This document shows, one piece after another, positions 50,306 to 59,003 of a DNA stretch of 64,000 nucleotides. The position numbers and the translations under genes are program-made. This DNA comes from Jeotgalibacillus alimentarius (GTDB lineage Bacteria; Bacillota; Bacilli; Bacillales; Jeotgalibacillaceae), in the NCBI RefSeq assembly GCF_000829445.1, contig NZ_JXRQ01000015.1, positions 372,001 to 436,000 on the forward strand. Reading direction: 5' to 3'. Under the pieces are notes generated by a model that was not told the DNA's origin, searched no databases, and saw nothing but the letters and a program-made list of their open reading frames with translations. Position 1 is the first letter of the stretch, and each line of letters begins with the position of its first letter.

Positions 50306-51484
50306 TTATGATTCTCTCTTTTCCTCCATCCTTCTGATCTCCTCATACCGCTGGCGCTGCCTGTACCCGTACGTAGAAGATAACACGACCTCCTCATCCT
50401 CAAGTGCTGAACCAAGCGCGCCGATAATTGTAGCAATACTTGTTGCTGTCCAGGCGATAAAAAAGTAATTTACGTATCCAACCTCCGGAGACACTTCTGA
50501 CTGCAGCAGACCCATCGGAATAAATAACACTACTGCACATGAAAATAATATAAACAGTAATACGTAATACAGACAGACTGCTACTAAAAGTGTGAGGAAG
50601 GTTGTGGCATTATAAAGTTTTCTGAGATGAGATGCTTTTTCTGTCTCACGTCTTCTCTCCCACAGCTTGTGTGCAGAAATAACCCAGAATACCATCGCCA
50701 GAATTGACACAATGGAGAGTAAAAACATTCGCCAGACGCTGTATTCATGACTTAGCATCCAGAGTGTTGGAAACACTAACGCATAAGCGCCTGTTGTAAA
50801 GGCCAGCATGATGACTTTTTTAAAGGACAAAAACATAACCCATGGTTTATTTGCGCGCACCATTCCAGTCAAAAGACGCAAAGCGCTGCCTGAATAAGAA
50901 TTCACTTTAAATCTTACATCAATATTCTCAGTATTTTCAGGAGTTTCTCTTCTAATCCGTGAGATTTTATCAAAGCCTTCTCTTCCAACTAACCTTTTCG
51001 GATTTCTCGTTTTCAGGTTTTTATCTTCAGTCTGATCCTTTTTTTTCAGTTGCTGTTCAGCTTTTTGACGGCCTTCTTCAGAAGACGTGTAGAACATTTC
51101 ATTTACCAGCTGCAGAATTGAATCCCTAACTCTGCGTGCGAGAGGAACAGCACCCAGGCCGGGAAGGCTGATTAATGCAATATCCGCTTCTTCATACGCT
51201 TCTGCAACAATTGCTTTTTTGTTGTGAAGCAGTGGCAGGTCTGTAATGGCTACAGTGAAATCCCATTTATTTTCGCCACTCTTTGTCAGAATCGCTTTCA
51301 TGACTTCATCAGACTGATCAGTCCCTCCGGTCAGGGAATCAATTGAGCAGTCAATCCTCCATTTATGTTGATCATCAACATAATATTCGAGCAGTTCCGG
51401 AAGGTCAGCTTTCAGCGAATCAATTAATTCCTTCGGGTATCCCGGTGCTGCGATTAAGCCTAATGTATAATCCGATCCGCTCAT
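50306..51484 (-). CDS. uncharacterised protein with N-terminal soluble domain and four helices
   Basis: 392 residues. The N-terminal 165 residues form an alpha/beta domain (YTLGLIAAPGYPKELIDSL, DFTVAITDLPLLHNKKAIVAEA, DIALISLPGLGAVPLARRVRD) without a known active site. A basic linker follows. Four hydrophobic segments lie at about 224-244, 250-272, 298-320 and 335-360, and a charged tail ends the protein. Similar Bacillales proteins carry misleading names such as methylene-tetrahydrofolate dehydrogenase; nothing in the sequence supports that. GGGGTGAG precedes the ATG. It is monocistronic. Confidence 0.75.
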   Translation of the reverse strand: MSGSDYTLGLIAAPGYPKELIDSLKADLPELLEYYVDDQHKWRIDCSIDSLTGGTDQSDEVMKAILTKSGENKWDFTVAITDLPLLHNKKAIVAEAYEEADIALISLPGLGAVPLARRVRDSILQLVNEMFYTSSEEGRQKAEQQLKKKDQTEDKNLKTRNPKRLVGREGFDKISRIRRETPENTENIDVRFKVNSYSGSALRLLTGMVRANKPWVMFLSFKKVIMLAFTTGAYALVFPTLWMLSHEYSVWRMFLLSIVSILAMVFWVISAHKLWERRRETEKASHLRKLYNATTFLTLLVAVCLYYVLLFILFSCAVVLFIPMGLLQSEVSPEVGYVNYFFIAWTATSIATIIGALGSALEDEEVVLSSTYGYRQRQRYEEIRRMEEKRES

Positions 51485-51586
51485 CTTCTCACCCCGCTAT
51501 TTTATTGATGTCTTACTTCTTTATCCTAAAATACAGGATTTAAAAACTCTCATTTTCGATTAATTTTTATAATGTCATTTAAAGTG

Positions 51587-51617
51587 TTGACCTTTACGCT
51601 ACGTAAAGCCTTATGCT
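51587..51617 (+). promoter_or_regulatory. MerR-type promoter with 19-base spacer and palindrome
   Basis: TTGACC (51587-51592) and TATGCT (51612-51617) are separated by 19 bases, the long spacer typical of MerR-activated promoters. The spacer is occupied by the perfect inverted repeat CTTTACG-CTA-CGTAAAG (51592-51608). Confidence 0.8.
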
Positions 51618-51639
51618 GTATTTGTCAGGAGGGGATTTG

Positions 51640-52398
51640 ATGGAATATACAGTTCAGCAGCTTGCAAAGCTGTCAGGTGTGAGTAGCCGCACATTGAGGT
51701 ATTATGATGAAATTGGTCTGTTAAAGCCGGCAAGACTCAGTTCATCAGGTTATCGGATATACGGTCAGAAAGAAGTGGATCTGCTGCAGCAGATTCTCTT
51801 TTACCGGGAGCTTGAGGTGAGTCTTGAGGATATCACCGGCATCATTCATCACCTGGACTTTGATCTGATTACAGCTTTGCAGCAGCATGTCCAGAAGCTG
51901 CAGGAAAAACATGACCGTCTTGAACAGATTATCTCAAATGTTCAAAAAACAATTGCAAGTAAAGAAGGAGGTACTCCGATGGCAGATCAGGAGAAGTTTG
52001 AAGGATTTAAAAAGAAAATGATTGACGAAAATGAACAGAAGTATGGAAGAGAAGTACGTGAGCAGTATGGAAATCAGGTTGCAGATGACAGCAATGCAAA
52101 AATGATGGGACTGTCTGAAGCTGACTTCAAACGGATGAATGAAGTAGAAAAAGAGTTCCTTGAAGAGCTGAAGAAGGCTTATGAAACGGGCGACCCGGCT
52201 TCACCTGAAGCACAAAAAGCAGTCGGTTTGCATAAAGAATGGCTCAGTTTTACATGGCCGCAGTATTCAAAAGAAGCGCATGCCGGCCTTGGTGATATGT
52301 ACGTGAGCGATGAGCGGTTTACTGCTTATTACGATCGACACATTGCAGGCGGAACGGTGTTTTTACGTGATGCGATTCATATTTACGCAGCAAAATAA
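51640..52398 (+). CDS. MerR-family regulator with TipAS effector domain
   Basis: 252 residues from the ATG at 51640 after AGGAGGGG. The N-terminal MerR helix-turn-helix (TVQQLAKLSGVSSRTLRYYDEIGLLKPAR) and dimerisation coil (to about 110) are followed by a TipAS all-helical domain. That domain contains FKKKMIDENEQKYGREVREQYG and FTAYYDRHIAGGTVFLRDAI. TipAS domains capture thiopeptides and other drugs, as in B. subtilis Mta and Streptomyces TipA. It should autoactivate from the promoter at 51587. No efflux gene is adjacent in the same operon. Confidence 0.92.
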   Translation: MEYTVQQLAKLSGVSSRTLRYYDEIGLLKPARLSSSGYRIYGQKEVDLLQQILFYRELEVSLEDITGIIHHLDFDLITALQQHVQKLQEKHDRLEQIISNVQKTIASKEGGTPMADQEKFEGFKKKMIDENEQKYGREVREQYGNQVADDSNAKMMGLSEADFKRMNEVEKEFLEELKKAYETGDPASPEAQKAVGLHKEWLSFTWPQYSKEAHAGLGDMYVSDERFTAYYDRHIAGGTVFLRDAIHIYAAK

Positions 52399-52517
52399 TA
52401 GTTATTCAAATAGTCATTTACGGATTTGATAAACGATCCTGTAAATGACTTTTTTACTGTTAGTTGACCATGCAGTGCACCCCATCGTTTAAAATATGTA
52501 TAAGGAGCTGATGAATC

Positions 52518-52856
52518 ATGTACAGAGTCAGTGAATTTGCTGAGATAACAGGTCTGAGTAAAGAAACGCTCCGCTACTATGCAGAAGTGGGTCTTCTTGA
52601 GCCGGCTTATACTGATCCTGCTAACCGTTACCGATACTATGATGACGGAAGCTACTTTTTAGCAATACTTCTGACTAAGCTAAGACATTTTGGTTTCACC
52701 ATACAAGAAATGACTGAAGTGATGAGGGATGAATCATTTGAAAATCTTGAAGTATTACTTTGGCAAAAGCGGAGAAAAATAGTGAATGAAATAGAAAACT
52801 TGAAAGGTAAGATTAAAGAAATTGACCAATTTATTGATTCAGGAAAGGATGAATGA
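52518..52856 (+). CDS. MerR-family regulator, short form
   Basis: 112 residues with YRVSEFAEITGLSKETLRYYAEVGLLEPAYTDPANRYRYYDD as the DNA-binding half, then a short coiled-coil (about 75-110) and no sensor domain or cysteines. AAGGAG precedes the ATG. A TTGACC near 52464 with an AT-rich -10 about 20 bases on could again be a long-spacer MerR promoter. Its end overlaps the SRPBCC gene by four bases, so that protein may be the ligand-binding or target partner. Confidence 0.85.
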   Translation: MYRVSEFAEITGLSKETLRYYAEVGLLEPAYTDPANRYRYYDDGSYFLAILLTKLRHFGFTIQEMTEVMRDESFENLEVLLWQKRRKIVNEIENLKGKIKEIDQFIDSGKDE

Positions 52857-53311
52857 GTATGATCACATGGAAAGAAGAAACGATGATTAATGCGAATATT
52901 GAGCAGGTATGGGAGTTATTTAAGGATAGAAACATCAAAAGAATCATGCCAAAAGTGATCTCCCACGAACTTGTGGAGGGAGAAGAAACCATTGCAGGTG
53001 CAAAGCATCAGCAAACGTACGGCGAAGGAAAACGCGTGGAGACCTATATAGTACATACCCTTGCTTATGAAGATCATGAGGATGAGAAATATAAGAAGGT
53101 GAACTTCATTCTTGGAAAAGCCTTTGACACAACGTTTTCTTTTAAGCTGTTAAAAGAAAGTGAGCAGCAGACCAAACTGATCTATGAGGGTCAGAATAAG
53201 GGGGCCAATTTTGTTGGGAAAGCTATGCTGAAGCTTGCCGGCAAAAAGCAGGATAACAAAGTTGTACTCGAATTTCTTGAAAGAGTCAAAAAAGAAGCGG
53301 AAAGTTCCTGA
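52853..53311 (+). CDS. SRPBCC (START-like) protein coupled to a MerR regulator
   Basis: 152 residues. The helix-grip pattern is present: MINANIEQVWELFKDRNIKRIMPKVI, the beta sheet with GAKHQQTYGEGKRVETYIV, and the long C-terminal helix DNKVVLEFLERVKKEAE. It starts at the ATGA overlap with the MerR gene, so both are made together. Ligand binding is likely (polyketide, lipid or aromatic), and cooperation with the MerR protein is an inference from coupling alone. Confidence 0.85.
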   Translation: MSMITWKEETMINANIEQVWELFKDRNIKRIMPKVISHELVEGEETIAGAKHQQTYGEGKRVETYIVHTLAYEDHEDEKYKKVNFILGKAFDTTFSFKLLKESEQQTKLIYEGQNKGANFVGKAMLKLAGKKQDNKVVLEFLERVKKEAESS

Positions 53312-53346
53312 AGTGTGATTGAATATTCTTATTTTAAATGAATGTA

Positions 53347-53375
53347 TTGACTTATCCGGTTGAATCACTTATATT
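53347..53375 (+). promoter_or_regulatory. SigA promoter of the S-box transcript
   Basis: TTGACT (53347-53352), 17 bases, TATATT (53370-53375). Transcription would start about 20 bases before the SAM aptamer. Confidence 0.75.
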
Positions 53376-53403
53376 TCAACAATCATTAAAATTTCATAAC
53401 CAT

Positions 53404-53563
53404 CTTCTTATGATGAGAGGCGGAGGGACTGGCCCTTTGAAGCCTCGGCAGCGGACTCAGATGATGAGTACTGTGCCAATTCCAGCAGGCGTTTGCCTGA
53501 GAGATAAGAAAAGTTGTTTGCTTATTCAAGCCTCTTCTTTTTCTTATTGGAGAGGTTTTTTTG
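53404..53563 (+). promoter_or_regulatory. SAM-I (S-box) riboswitch with terminator
   Basis: The aptamer at 53404-53511 has the S-box landmarks: GATGAGAGGCGGAGGGACTGG, the CCC.TTGAAGCC.CGGCA core, GTGCCAATTCC and GCCTGAGAGATAAG. P1 pairs TTCTTAT (53405-53411) with ATAAGAA (53504-53510). The terminator stem AAGCCTCT/AGAGGTTT (53528-53558 region) ends in a T run. The terminator loop carries a second TTCTTAT at 53541-53547 that can pair with the P1 3' strand, giving a clear antiterminator. SAM abundance should switch the downstream transporter off. Confidence 0.95.
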
Positions 53564-53726
53564 TGTCCGGAAAATATTTCCTTTATACAGTGACTAATTA
53601 ATTCGCTCTGTTAAATCTGGCTGTTGATTTCCGCTCCAATCACCAGCTGTGCTGAAACAATATTGGTCTTTAACAAAGCTAATTAATTATTACAGGATAC
53701 GAATTTAAAACAGGAGGCAATGGATC

Positions 53727-55028
53727 ATGAATGAGGAAAACATTAAAAGCAATCCGCTCGCGCTGATCCCGTTTGGCGTATTTATCTTACTTTTTATCGG
53801 ATCAGGAATTTTAACAGGCGACTTTTATTTCATGCCTGTATTAGTTGCATTGTTCACAGCAATTTTAGTAGCAATGCTGATGAATCGGAAAACAGATTTT
53901 CAGACGAAAACGATGCAGCTGGCCAAAGGAGGCGGCCATCCAAATATTATTTTAATGGTTGTGATCTTCCTTTTAGCCGGGGCATTCGCTTCAGTCGCTG
54001 AAGGTGCCGGGGCAGTTGATTCCACAGTGAATCTTGGACTGTCACTGCTACCGCAGAATCTGCTGATTGTTGGGTTATTCGTTATCGCGTGCTTTATTTC
54101 CATTTCAATGGGGACATCAGTTGGAACAATTGTTGCACTTGCACCAATCGGGCTTGGTCTGTCAGAACAGACAGATATCGGTGTGGCACTCGCTATGGGT
54201 GCGATCGTCAGTGGGGCAATGTTTGGTGATAACTTATCGATTATTTCCGATACAACGATTGCAGCAGTCCGTACGCAGGGTACAAAAATGAAGGATAAGT
54301 TTAAAGCGAATATTTTTATTGTTTTGCCAGCAGCCATTATTACAGCGATTATCTTCGGGGTGCTGACAACAGGTAACAGCGCTTCCATCGATGGAGACAA
54401 TCCTTACAATCTGATTCAGGTGTTACCGTATCTCGGCGTACTGATTTTTGCTGTTGCCGGTGCAAATGTAATTCTTGTTTTACTCGGTGGTATTATCTTT
54501 GCAGGTGTTGTCGGCTTAGCGCTCGGTCAGTACAGCTTTATGGACTTGATCGGTCTGATTGGAACAGGTTTTTCAAATATGCAGGAGCTTGCGATGATCG
54601 CGATTCTACTTGGAGGCCTCGTTGAACTGATCAGAGCGAATGGCGGAATTGAATTCCTCCTACAGGCTGTAACAACTCGTGTGAAGTCGAAAAAAGGTGG
54701 TGAAGCCGGTATTGCGGGGCTTGTCAGTACTGTAAATCTTGCAACAGCCAATAACACAATTTCTATTATTACTGCAGGTCCGCTGGCTAAGCAGATCGCA
54801 GATGAGTATGATATTGATAAACGCAGATCAGCCAGCCTGCTCGATATTTTCTCAAGCTCTGTGCAGGGGATCATTCCTTATGGTGCCCAGCTGCTGGCAG
54901 TCGCAGGAGTTGCAGGGATCTCGCCTGCTGAAATTGTTCCATACTGTATCTATCCGATTCTGATTGCATTGTCAGGTGCGATTGCAATAGGGCTTCAATT
55001 TCCGAGGTTTAAAAATAAGGCCGCGTGA
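53727..55028 (+). CDS. metT: NhaC-family transporter, candidate methionine transporter MetT
   Basis: 433 residues with about eleven to twelve helices. It is of the Na+/H+ antiporter NhaC superfamily: MGTSVGTIVALAPIGLGL, AIVSGAMFGDNLSIISDTTIAA and a repeated second half with NTISIITAGPLAKQIADEY. S-box-regulated members of this family were proposed from comparative genomics to be methionine transporters (MetT). The SAM riboswitch in the leader makes that assignment likely here. The 157 bases between terminator and gene hold no other gene. ACAGGAGG precedes the ATG. Confidence 0.85.
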   Translation: MNEENIKSNPLALIPFGVFILLFIGSGILTGDFYFMPVLVALFTAILVAMLMNRKTDFQTKTMQLAKGGGHPNIILMVVIFLLAGAFASVAEGAGAVDSTVNLGLSLLPQNLLIVGLFVIACFISISMGTSVGTIVALAPIGLGLSEQTDIGVALAMGAIVSGAMFGDNLSIISDTTIAAVRTQGTKMKDKFKANIFIVLPAAIITAIIFGVLTTGNSASIDGDNPYNLIQVLPYLGVLIFAVAGANVILVLLGGIIFAGVVGLALGQYSFMDLIGLIGTGFSNMQELAMIAILLGGLVELIRANGGIEFLLQAVTTRVKSKKGGEAGIAGLVSTVNLATANNTISIITAGPLAKQIADEYDIDKRRSASLLDIFSSSVQGIIPYGAQLLAVAGVAGISPAEIVPYCIYPILIALSGAIAIGLQFPRFKNKAA

Positions 55029-55060
55029 TCAGTAAAATATGAAGGGCTGCACGAAAAGTT

Positions 55061-55123
55061 ATGATCTCATGAACCATTGGTGTAATCTTGTGAACAACCA
55101 GCATAATCTCATAAACACCTCAA
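55061..55123. repeat. 21-bp phased degenerate intergenic array, three units
   Basis: The core (A/G)T-(A/G)ATCT-YRT-RAAC occurs three times, with the ATCT element at 55064, 55085 and 55106, exactly 21 bp apart. The remaining eight bases of each unit vary. It starts 32 bases after the stop of the MetT-like gene and ends before the RNR promoter. Confidence 0.6.
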
Positions 55124-55148
55124 CTCAAAAAATTTCTCATCTTTCTCC

Positions 55149-55177
55149 TTGCACAAAAAATCCGAATCATGTATCAT
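55149..55177 (+). promoter_or_regulatory. SigA promoter of the RNR operon
   Basis: TTGCAC (55149-55154), 17 bases, TATCAT (55172-55177), followed by the cobalamin riboswitch leader. Confidence 0.65.
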
Positions 55178-55224
55178 ACCCATATACAATATATAGTAAT
55201 TGAATTTGATAAACATACAACATA

Positions 55225-55412
55225 TAGTGTTGCCAAAAGATAAGATGCGAGAGATCGCTTAAAAGGGAATCCGGTGAGAAACCGTAACTGCCCCCGCAAC
55301 TGTATGTGCTGACGAAATGAACAGTCCACTGTATCAGAGAGCTCTTGTAAAAGGGTGCTGATACGGGAAGGGTTCAAAGTAGAGTGACGCACAAGTCAGG
55401 AGACCTGTCTTA
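55225..55412 (+). promoter_or_regulatory. cobalamin (AdoCbl) riboswitch
   Basis: The B12-box landmarks are in order: AAAAGGGAAT-CCGGTGAGAAACCG-TAACTGCCCCCGCAACTGT (55261-55303), a variable arm, GGGAAGG (55365-55371) and GACGCACAAGTCAGGAGACCTG (55386-55407). A terminator follows at 55513. No cobalamin biosynthesis or transport gene is downstream; the regulated genes are those of class I ribonucleotide reductase. Repression when coenzyme B12 is plentiful is expected. Confidence 0.95.
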
Positions 55413-55512
55413 TTTTTTGTTTTCATTTCTTCGGGGTGTGAGGAAAGAAACGATGGCTTTATCAGACAGGTCCCAACCAGGGACTGTGTTCTTATAATGC
55501 GAATCGTTTGCT

Positions 55513-55541
55513 GACCGCCTATCCTGGATAGGCGGTCTTTT
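55513..55541 (+). terminator. expression-platform terminator of the cobalamin riboswitch
   Basis: GACCGCCTATCC (55513-55524) and GGATAGGCGGTC (55526-55537) form a near-perfect stem followed by TTTT. Confidence 0.9.
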
Positions 55542-55590
55542 CGTATTCACTTACTTAGGTAAACCTGTTCAGGTGTACTGGCAGAATTCA

Positions 55591-55637
55591 GCTGATCCCT
55601 TGGAGCGGAAGGCGCAGACTCCCACGGAAAGGGTCAG
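55591..55637. repeat. short hairpin repeat in the RNR leader
   Basis: GCTGA-T-CCCTT (from 55591) pairs with AAGGGTCAGC (ending 55637). The loop TGGAGCGGAAGGCGCAGACTCC is of a type I have seen dispersed in Bacillus-group genomes (recollection, not checked). It lies between the riboswitch terminator and nrdE. Confidence 0.5.
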
Positions 55638-55685
55638 CGGTTCTTGGAAAGATTATTAACATACTTAAAATCGGAGGGATCAATC

Positions 55686-57956
55686 ATGACCGTAACTAAA
55701 AAACACAATCTCCAACAAACGCTGCAGACAATTAAAGACGCAGCAGTCACTCATCAGCTCAATGCAACTGAACTCATGCATCAGCTTACACAAAGAGAGG
55801 ATAATGCCCGTGACTTTGCTATGCATTATGCACTGAACCGTGTTGCGATGGACGCACCGGACTGGACGTTCCTTGCAGCACGACTCTATCTGGATGGCTT
55901 ATACGAACAGGCAGCTGCGAACAGACAATACAACCCTGCACAAAAGTACGGCAGTTTCCATCACCTGATCCAGACGCTGATACATAAAGACATCTACTCC
56001 GAAGAACTGAACGTATATTCAAAAGCAGAAATCGATGAACTGAACCTTGAGATTGCACCTGAAAAAGATCACCTGTTCAACTATATCGGACTCTTTCTGT
56101 TAGCAGACCGCTATCTTGCACGCGATCATGACCGCAGCCTGTATGAACTGCCCCAGGAGCGGCTGATGATTATTGCCATGCTGCTAATGAAGGATGAATC
56201 GCGCGATAAGCGGTTGAAGCTTGTCAAAGAAGCCTACTGGGCTATGAGCAATCTTTATATGACTGTTGCAACGCCTACCTTATCCAATGCCGGTAAAAAG
56301 ACAGGGCAGCTCGCCTCATGCTTTATTGATACAGTGGAGGATTCTCTCGATGGTATTTATACAAACAACTGGGATATCGCACGGCTAAGTAAGGACGGAG
56401 GCGGAATCGGCGTTTACTACGGGAAGGTAAGGGCGCTTGGTTCTGATATTAAGAAGTTCAAAGGGAATTCATCCGGGGTGATTCCGTGGATCCGCCTTTT
56501 GAATAATACAGCTGTCAGTGTTGATCAGCTTGGGCAGCGCCAGGGTGCGGTTGCCGTTTATCTGGATGTGTTTCATAAAGATATGATGAACGGTTTCCTG
56601 GATCTGAAGACAAATAACGGAGATGAGCGAAGAAAAGCGCATGATATTTTTACGGGCGTGTCAATCCCTGATCTGTTTATGAAAAAGCTGGAGGAGACTG
56701 ATGAAACGGGCCGCAGTATCGGCGAGTGGCATACGTTTTGTCCGCATGAAGTGAAAACAATCATGGGCTGGAAAGACGCTGAAGGTCAGCCGCTCGGACT
56801 TGAAGACTTCTACGATGAAACGGATCATCATTATTTCACTGAGAAATATGAAGAAGCGGTCAAGCATCCACTTTTGCCGAGAAAGACATACCGCGCAATG
56901 GATATGATGGCGCGGATCATGGTATCTCAGCTTGAAACAGGGACTCCATATATGTTTTATCGCGATGAAGTGAACCGTCAGAACCCGAATAAGCTGGAAG
57001 AAGGCAGAACGTCGATATACTGCAGCAACCTGTGTACGGAAATTGCACAGAATATGTCTGCTACAACGATTACGAAAGAGTACGAGGATGAGGAAGGGAA
57101 TATAGTCATTGTCCGTAAACCGGGTGATTTTGTGGTGTGTAACCTTTCATCTATTAATCTGGCACGCGCTGTGAAAGGTGATGTGCTTAAGAGGCTGATT
57201 CCGATTCAGGTCAGAATGCTGGATAATGTGATTGATCTGAATCAGATTACAGTCGGTCAGGCACAGCGGACGAATAAGAAATACCGGGCGATCGGCCTTG
57301 GCACATTCGGCTGGCACCACCTGCTGGCACTTGAATATATTCACTGGGAGTCAGATGAAGCTGTTCAATATGCAGACAGATTGTATGAAACAATTGCTTT
57401 TGAAACAATTAAAGCTTCCAGCAGTCTTGCTCGGGAAAAGGGCGTATACAGTCAGTTCGAAGGATCGGAATGGCAGAGCGGACGATATTTTGAACGAAAA
57501 GGCTATCAAAGTGAAAAGTGGCTCACCTTACAAAAGCAGGTCAGCGAACAAGGAATCCGCAACGGCTGGTTAATGGCTGTCGCGCCGAATTCATCGACCG
57601 CTAAAATCGGCGGATCAACAGATGGCATTGATCCGATCTATGCGGTTGAGTACGCAGAGGAAAAGAAGAACTTCAAATTCAAAGTAACGGTTCCGGATCT
57701 TGATCACGAGACCTATGAATACTATAGAAAAAGCCGTCATGAGCTTGATCAGCTCTGGAGTATCCGTCAGAATGCTGCGCGTCAGAAACATGTGGATCAG
57801 GGGATCAGCTTTAACTTTTATGTGAAGCATACGATCAAAGCAAAGGAACTCCTGAATATGCATATGGCAGCCTGGAAGAACGGGCTGAAAACAACGTATT
57901 ACGTCAGAAGTACATCACAGGCAGAAATTGAAGAATGCGAAGCGTGCCACAGCTGA
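55686..57956 (+). CDS. nrdE: class I ribonucleotide reductase, catalytic alpha subunit
   Basis: 756 residues from the ATG at 55686 after GGAGGGATC. There is no N-terminal ATP-cone, so dATP inhibition through that site is not expected. Redox and radical residues are intact: Cys212 (LASCFID), the active-site NLCTE with Cys450, the partner Cys in VVCNLSS, and the C-terminal CEAC thiols. It reduces ribonucleoside diphosphates using a radical from the beta subunit. Ia versus Ib cannot be settled here; the NrdI-like gene downstream favours a manganese (Ib-like) system. It is expressed from the cobalamin-riboswitch leader. Confidence 0.93.
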   Translation: MTVTKKHNLQQTLQTIKDAAVTHQLNATELMHQLTQREDNARDFAMHYALNRVAMDAPDWTFLAARLYLDGLYEQAAANRQYNPAQKYGSFHHLIQTLIHKDIYSEELNVYSKAEIDELNLEIAPEKDHLFNYIGLFLLADRYLARDHDRSLYELPQERLMIIAMLLMKDESRDKRLKLVKEAYWAMSNLYMTVATPTLSNAGKKTGQLASCFIDTVEDSLDGIYTNNWDIARLSKDGGGIGVYYGKVRALGSDIKKFKGNSSGVIPWIRLLNNTAVSVDQLGQRQGAVAVYLDVFHKDMMNGFLDLKTNNGDERRKAHDIFTGVSIPDLFMKKLEETDETGRSIGEWHTFCPHEVKTIMGWKDAEGQPLGLEDFYDETDHHYFTEKYEEAVKHPLLPRKTYRAMDMMARIMVSQLETGTPYMFYRDEVNRQNPNKLEEGRTSIYCSNLCTEIAQNMSATTITKEYEDEEGNIVIVRKPGDFVVCNLSSINLARAVKGDVLKRLIPIQVRMLDNVIDLNQITVGQAQRTNKKYRAIGLGTFGWHHLLALEYIHWESDEAVQYADRLYETIAFETIKASSSLAREKGVYSQFEGSEWQSGRYFERKGYQSEKWLTLQKQVSEQGIRNGWLMAVAPNSSTAKIGGSTDGIDPIYAVEYAEEKKNFKFKVTVPDLDHETYEYYRKSRHELDQLWSIRQNAARQKHVDQGISFNFYVKHTIKAKELLNMHMAAWKNGLKTTYYVRSTSQAEIEECEACHS

Positions 57957-57968
57957 GGAGGAATAATG

Positions 57969-59003
57969 ATGACATTAACAAAAATGAAGCTGTTGAATCC
58001 GGAACATCCGAATAAATCGACAGGTATTATTAATGGGGAAAATTCAGGTCTGCTGAACTGGAATGATATTGCCCACCCGCAGATGTATGACCTTTATCAG
58101 ACGCTGCTGTCAAACTTCTGGAAAGCACAGGAGATTAATATGCAGGATGATATTAAACAGTGGGATCACTTGAGTGAAAAGGAGAAGGATATCTTCCTTC
58201 GCATTAATACACAGCTGGCCTCACTCGACAGTCTGCAAACACCAACAATGAACCAGGTGATGGATTATGTAACGGACTCGAGCTTTAAAGCGATTTTTGC
58301 GGTAATCTCACAGCAGGAAGCGGTACACAATGAATCCTATTCCTATATTTTAAGCTCGCTTGTGCCGCTGAGTGAACAGAATCAGCGTTTTAACGAGGCA
58401 AAATCAGATCCGATTGTGAGAAAACGCAATGAATACATTTTAGAAGCTTATGAGCAGTTTAGAGAGCAGCCAACTGCAGAAAACCTCTTTAAGCTTGCGG
58501 TCAACTCTATCAATCTCGAAGGCATTTATTTTTATGCGGGCTTTGCATTCTTTTATCACCTTGCGCGCAATCAGAAGATGCTGAAGACGAGTACGATGAT
58601 CAGTTATATTCAGCGTGATGAGATGCAGCACGCATATTTCATGTCACAGTTTATCAGAATTCTTTTAGCGGAAAATCCTGAACTGAATACTGCTGAAAAC
58701 ATTGATTATATCTATCAGTCTATTGGCAGGGCGGTTGAACTGGAAAAAGAGTGGTCCCGTGAGATCTTAGCTGGCATTGATGGGATTGATCTTAATGAAT
58801 TTGAGCAATATGTAGAATATCTGGCGAACAAACGTCTGAGACAGCTTGGCCTTGAAAACTCCTTTGAAGAGATACAGAATCCGATGCCGTGGATTCAGGT
58901 GTTCAGTGATGAAATGATGAATGAAACAAAATCTGATTTCTTTGAGCAGAAGTCGAGAACGTATACAAAGGTGTCCTCTTCAAATGGATTTGATGAGCTG
59001 TGA
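57969..59003 (+). CDS. nrdF: class I ribonucleotide reductase, radical-generating beta subunit
   Basis: 344 residues from the ATG at 57969 (seven bases after GAGGAGG; 57966 is also possible). The ferritin-like dimetal ligands are in SLDSLQTP (Asp), QQEAVHNESYSYIL (Glu, His and the radical Tyr four residues on), NLEGIYFYAGF (Glu) and RDEMQHAYF (Glu, His). It lies ten bases after the alpha gene and overlaps the flavodoxin gene. It holds the Fe or Mn cofactor and tyrosyl radical needed by the alpha subunit. Confidence 0.94.
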   Translation: MTLTKMKLLNPEHPNKSTGIINGENSGLLNWNDIAHPQMYDLYQTLLSNFWKAQEINMQDDIKQWDHLSEKEKDIFLRINTQLASLDSLQTPTMNQVMDYVTDSSFKAIFAVISQQEAVHNESYSYILSSLVPLSEQNQRFNEAKSDPIVRKRNEYILEAYEQFREQPTAENLFKLAVNSINLEGIYFYAGFAFFYHLARNQKMLKTSTMISYIQRDEMQHAYFMSQFIRILLAENPELNTAENIDYIYQSIGRAVELEKEWSREILAGIDGIDLNEFEQYVEYLANKRLRQLGLENSFEEIQNPMPWIQVFSDEMMNETKSDFFEQKSRTYTKVSSSNGFDEL

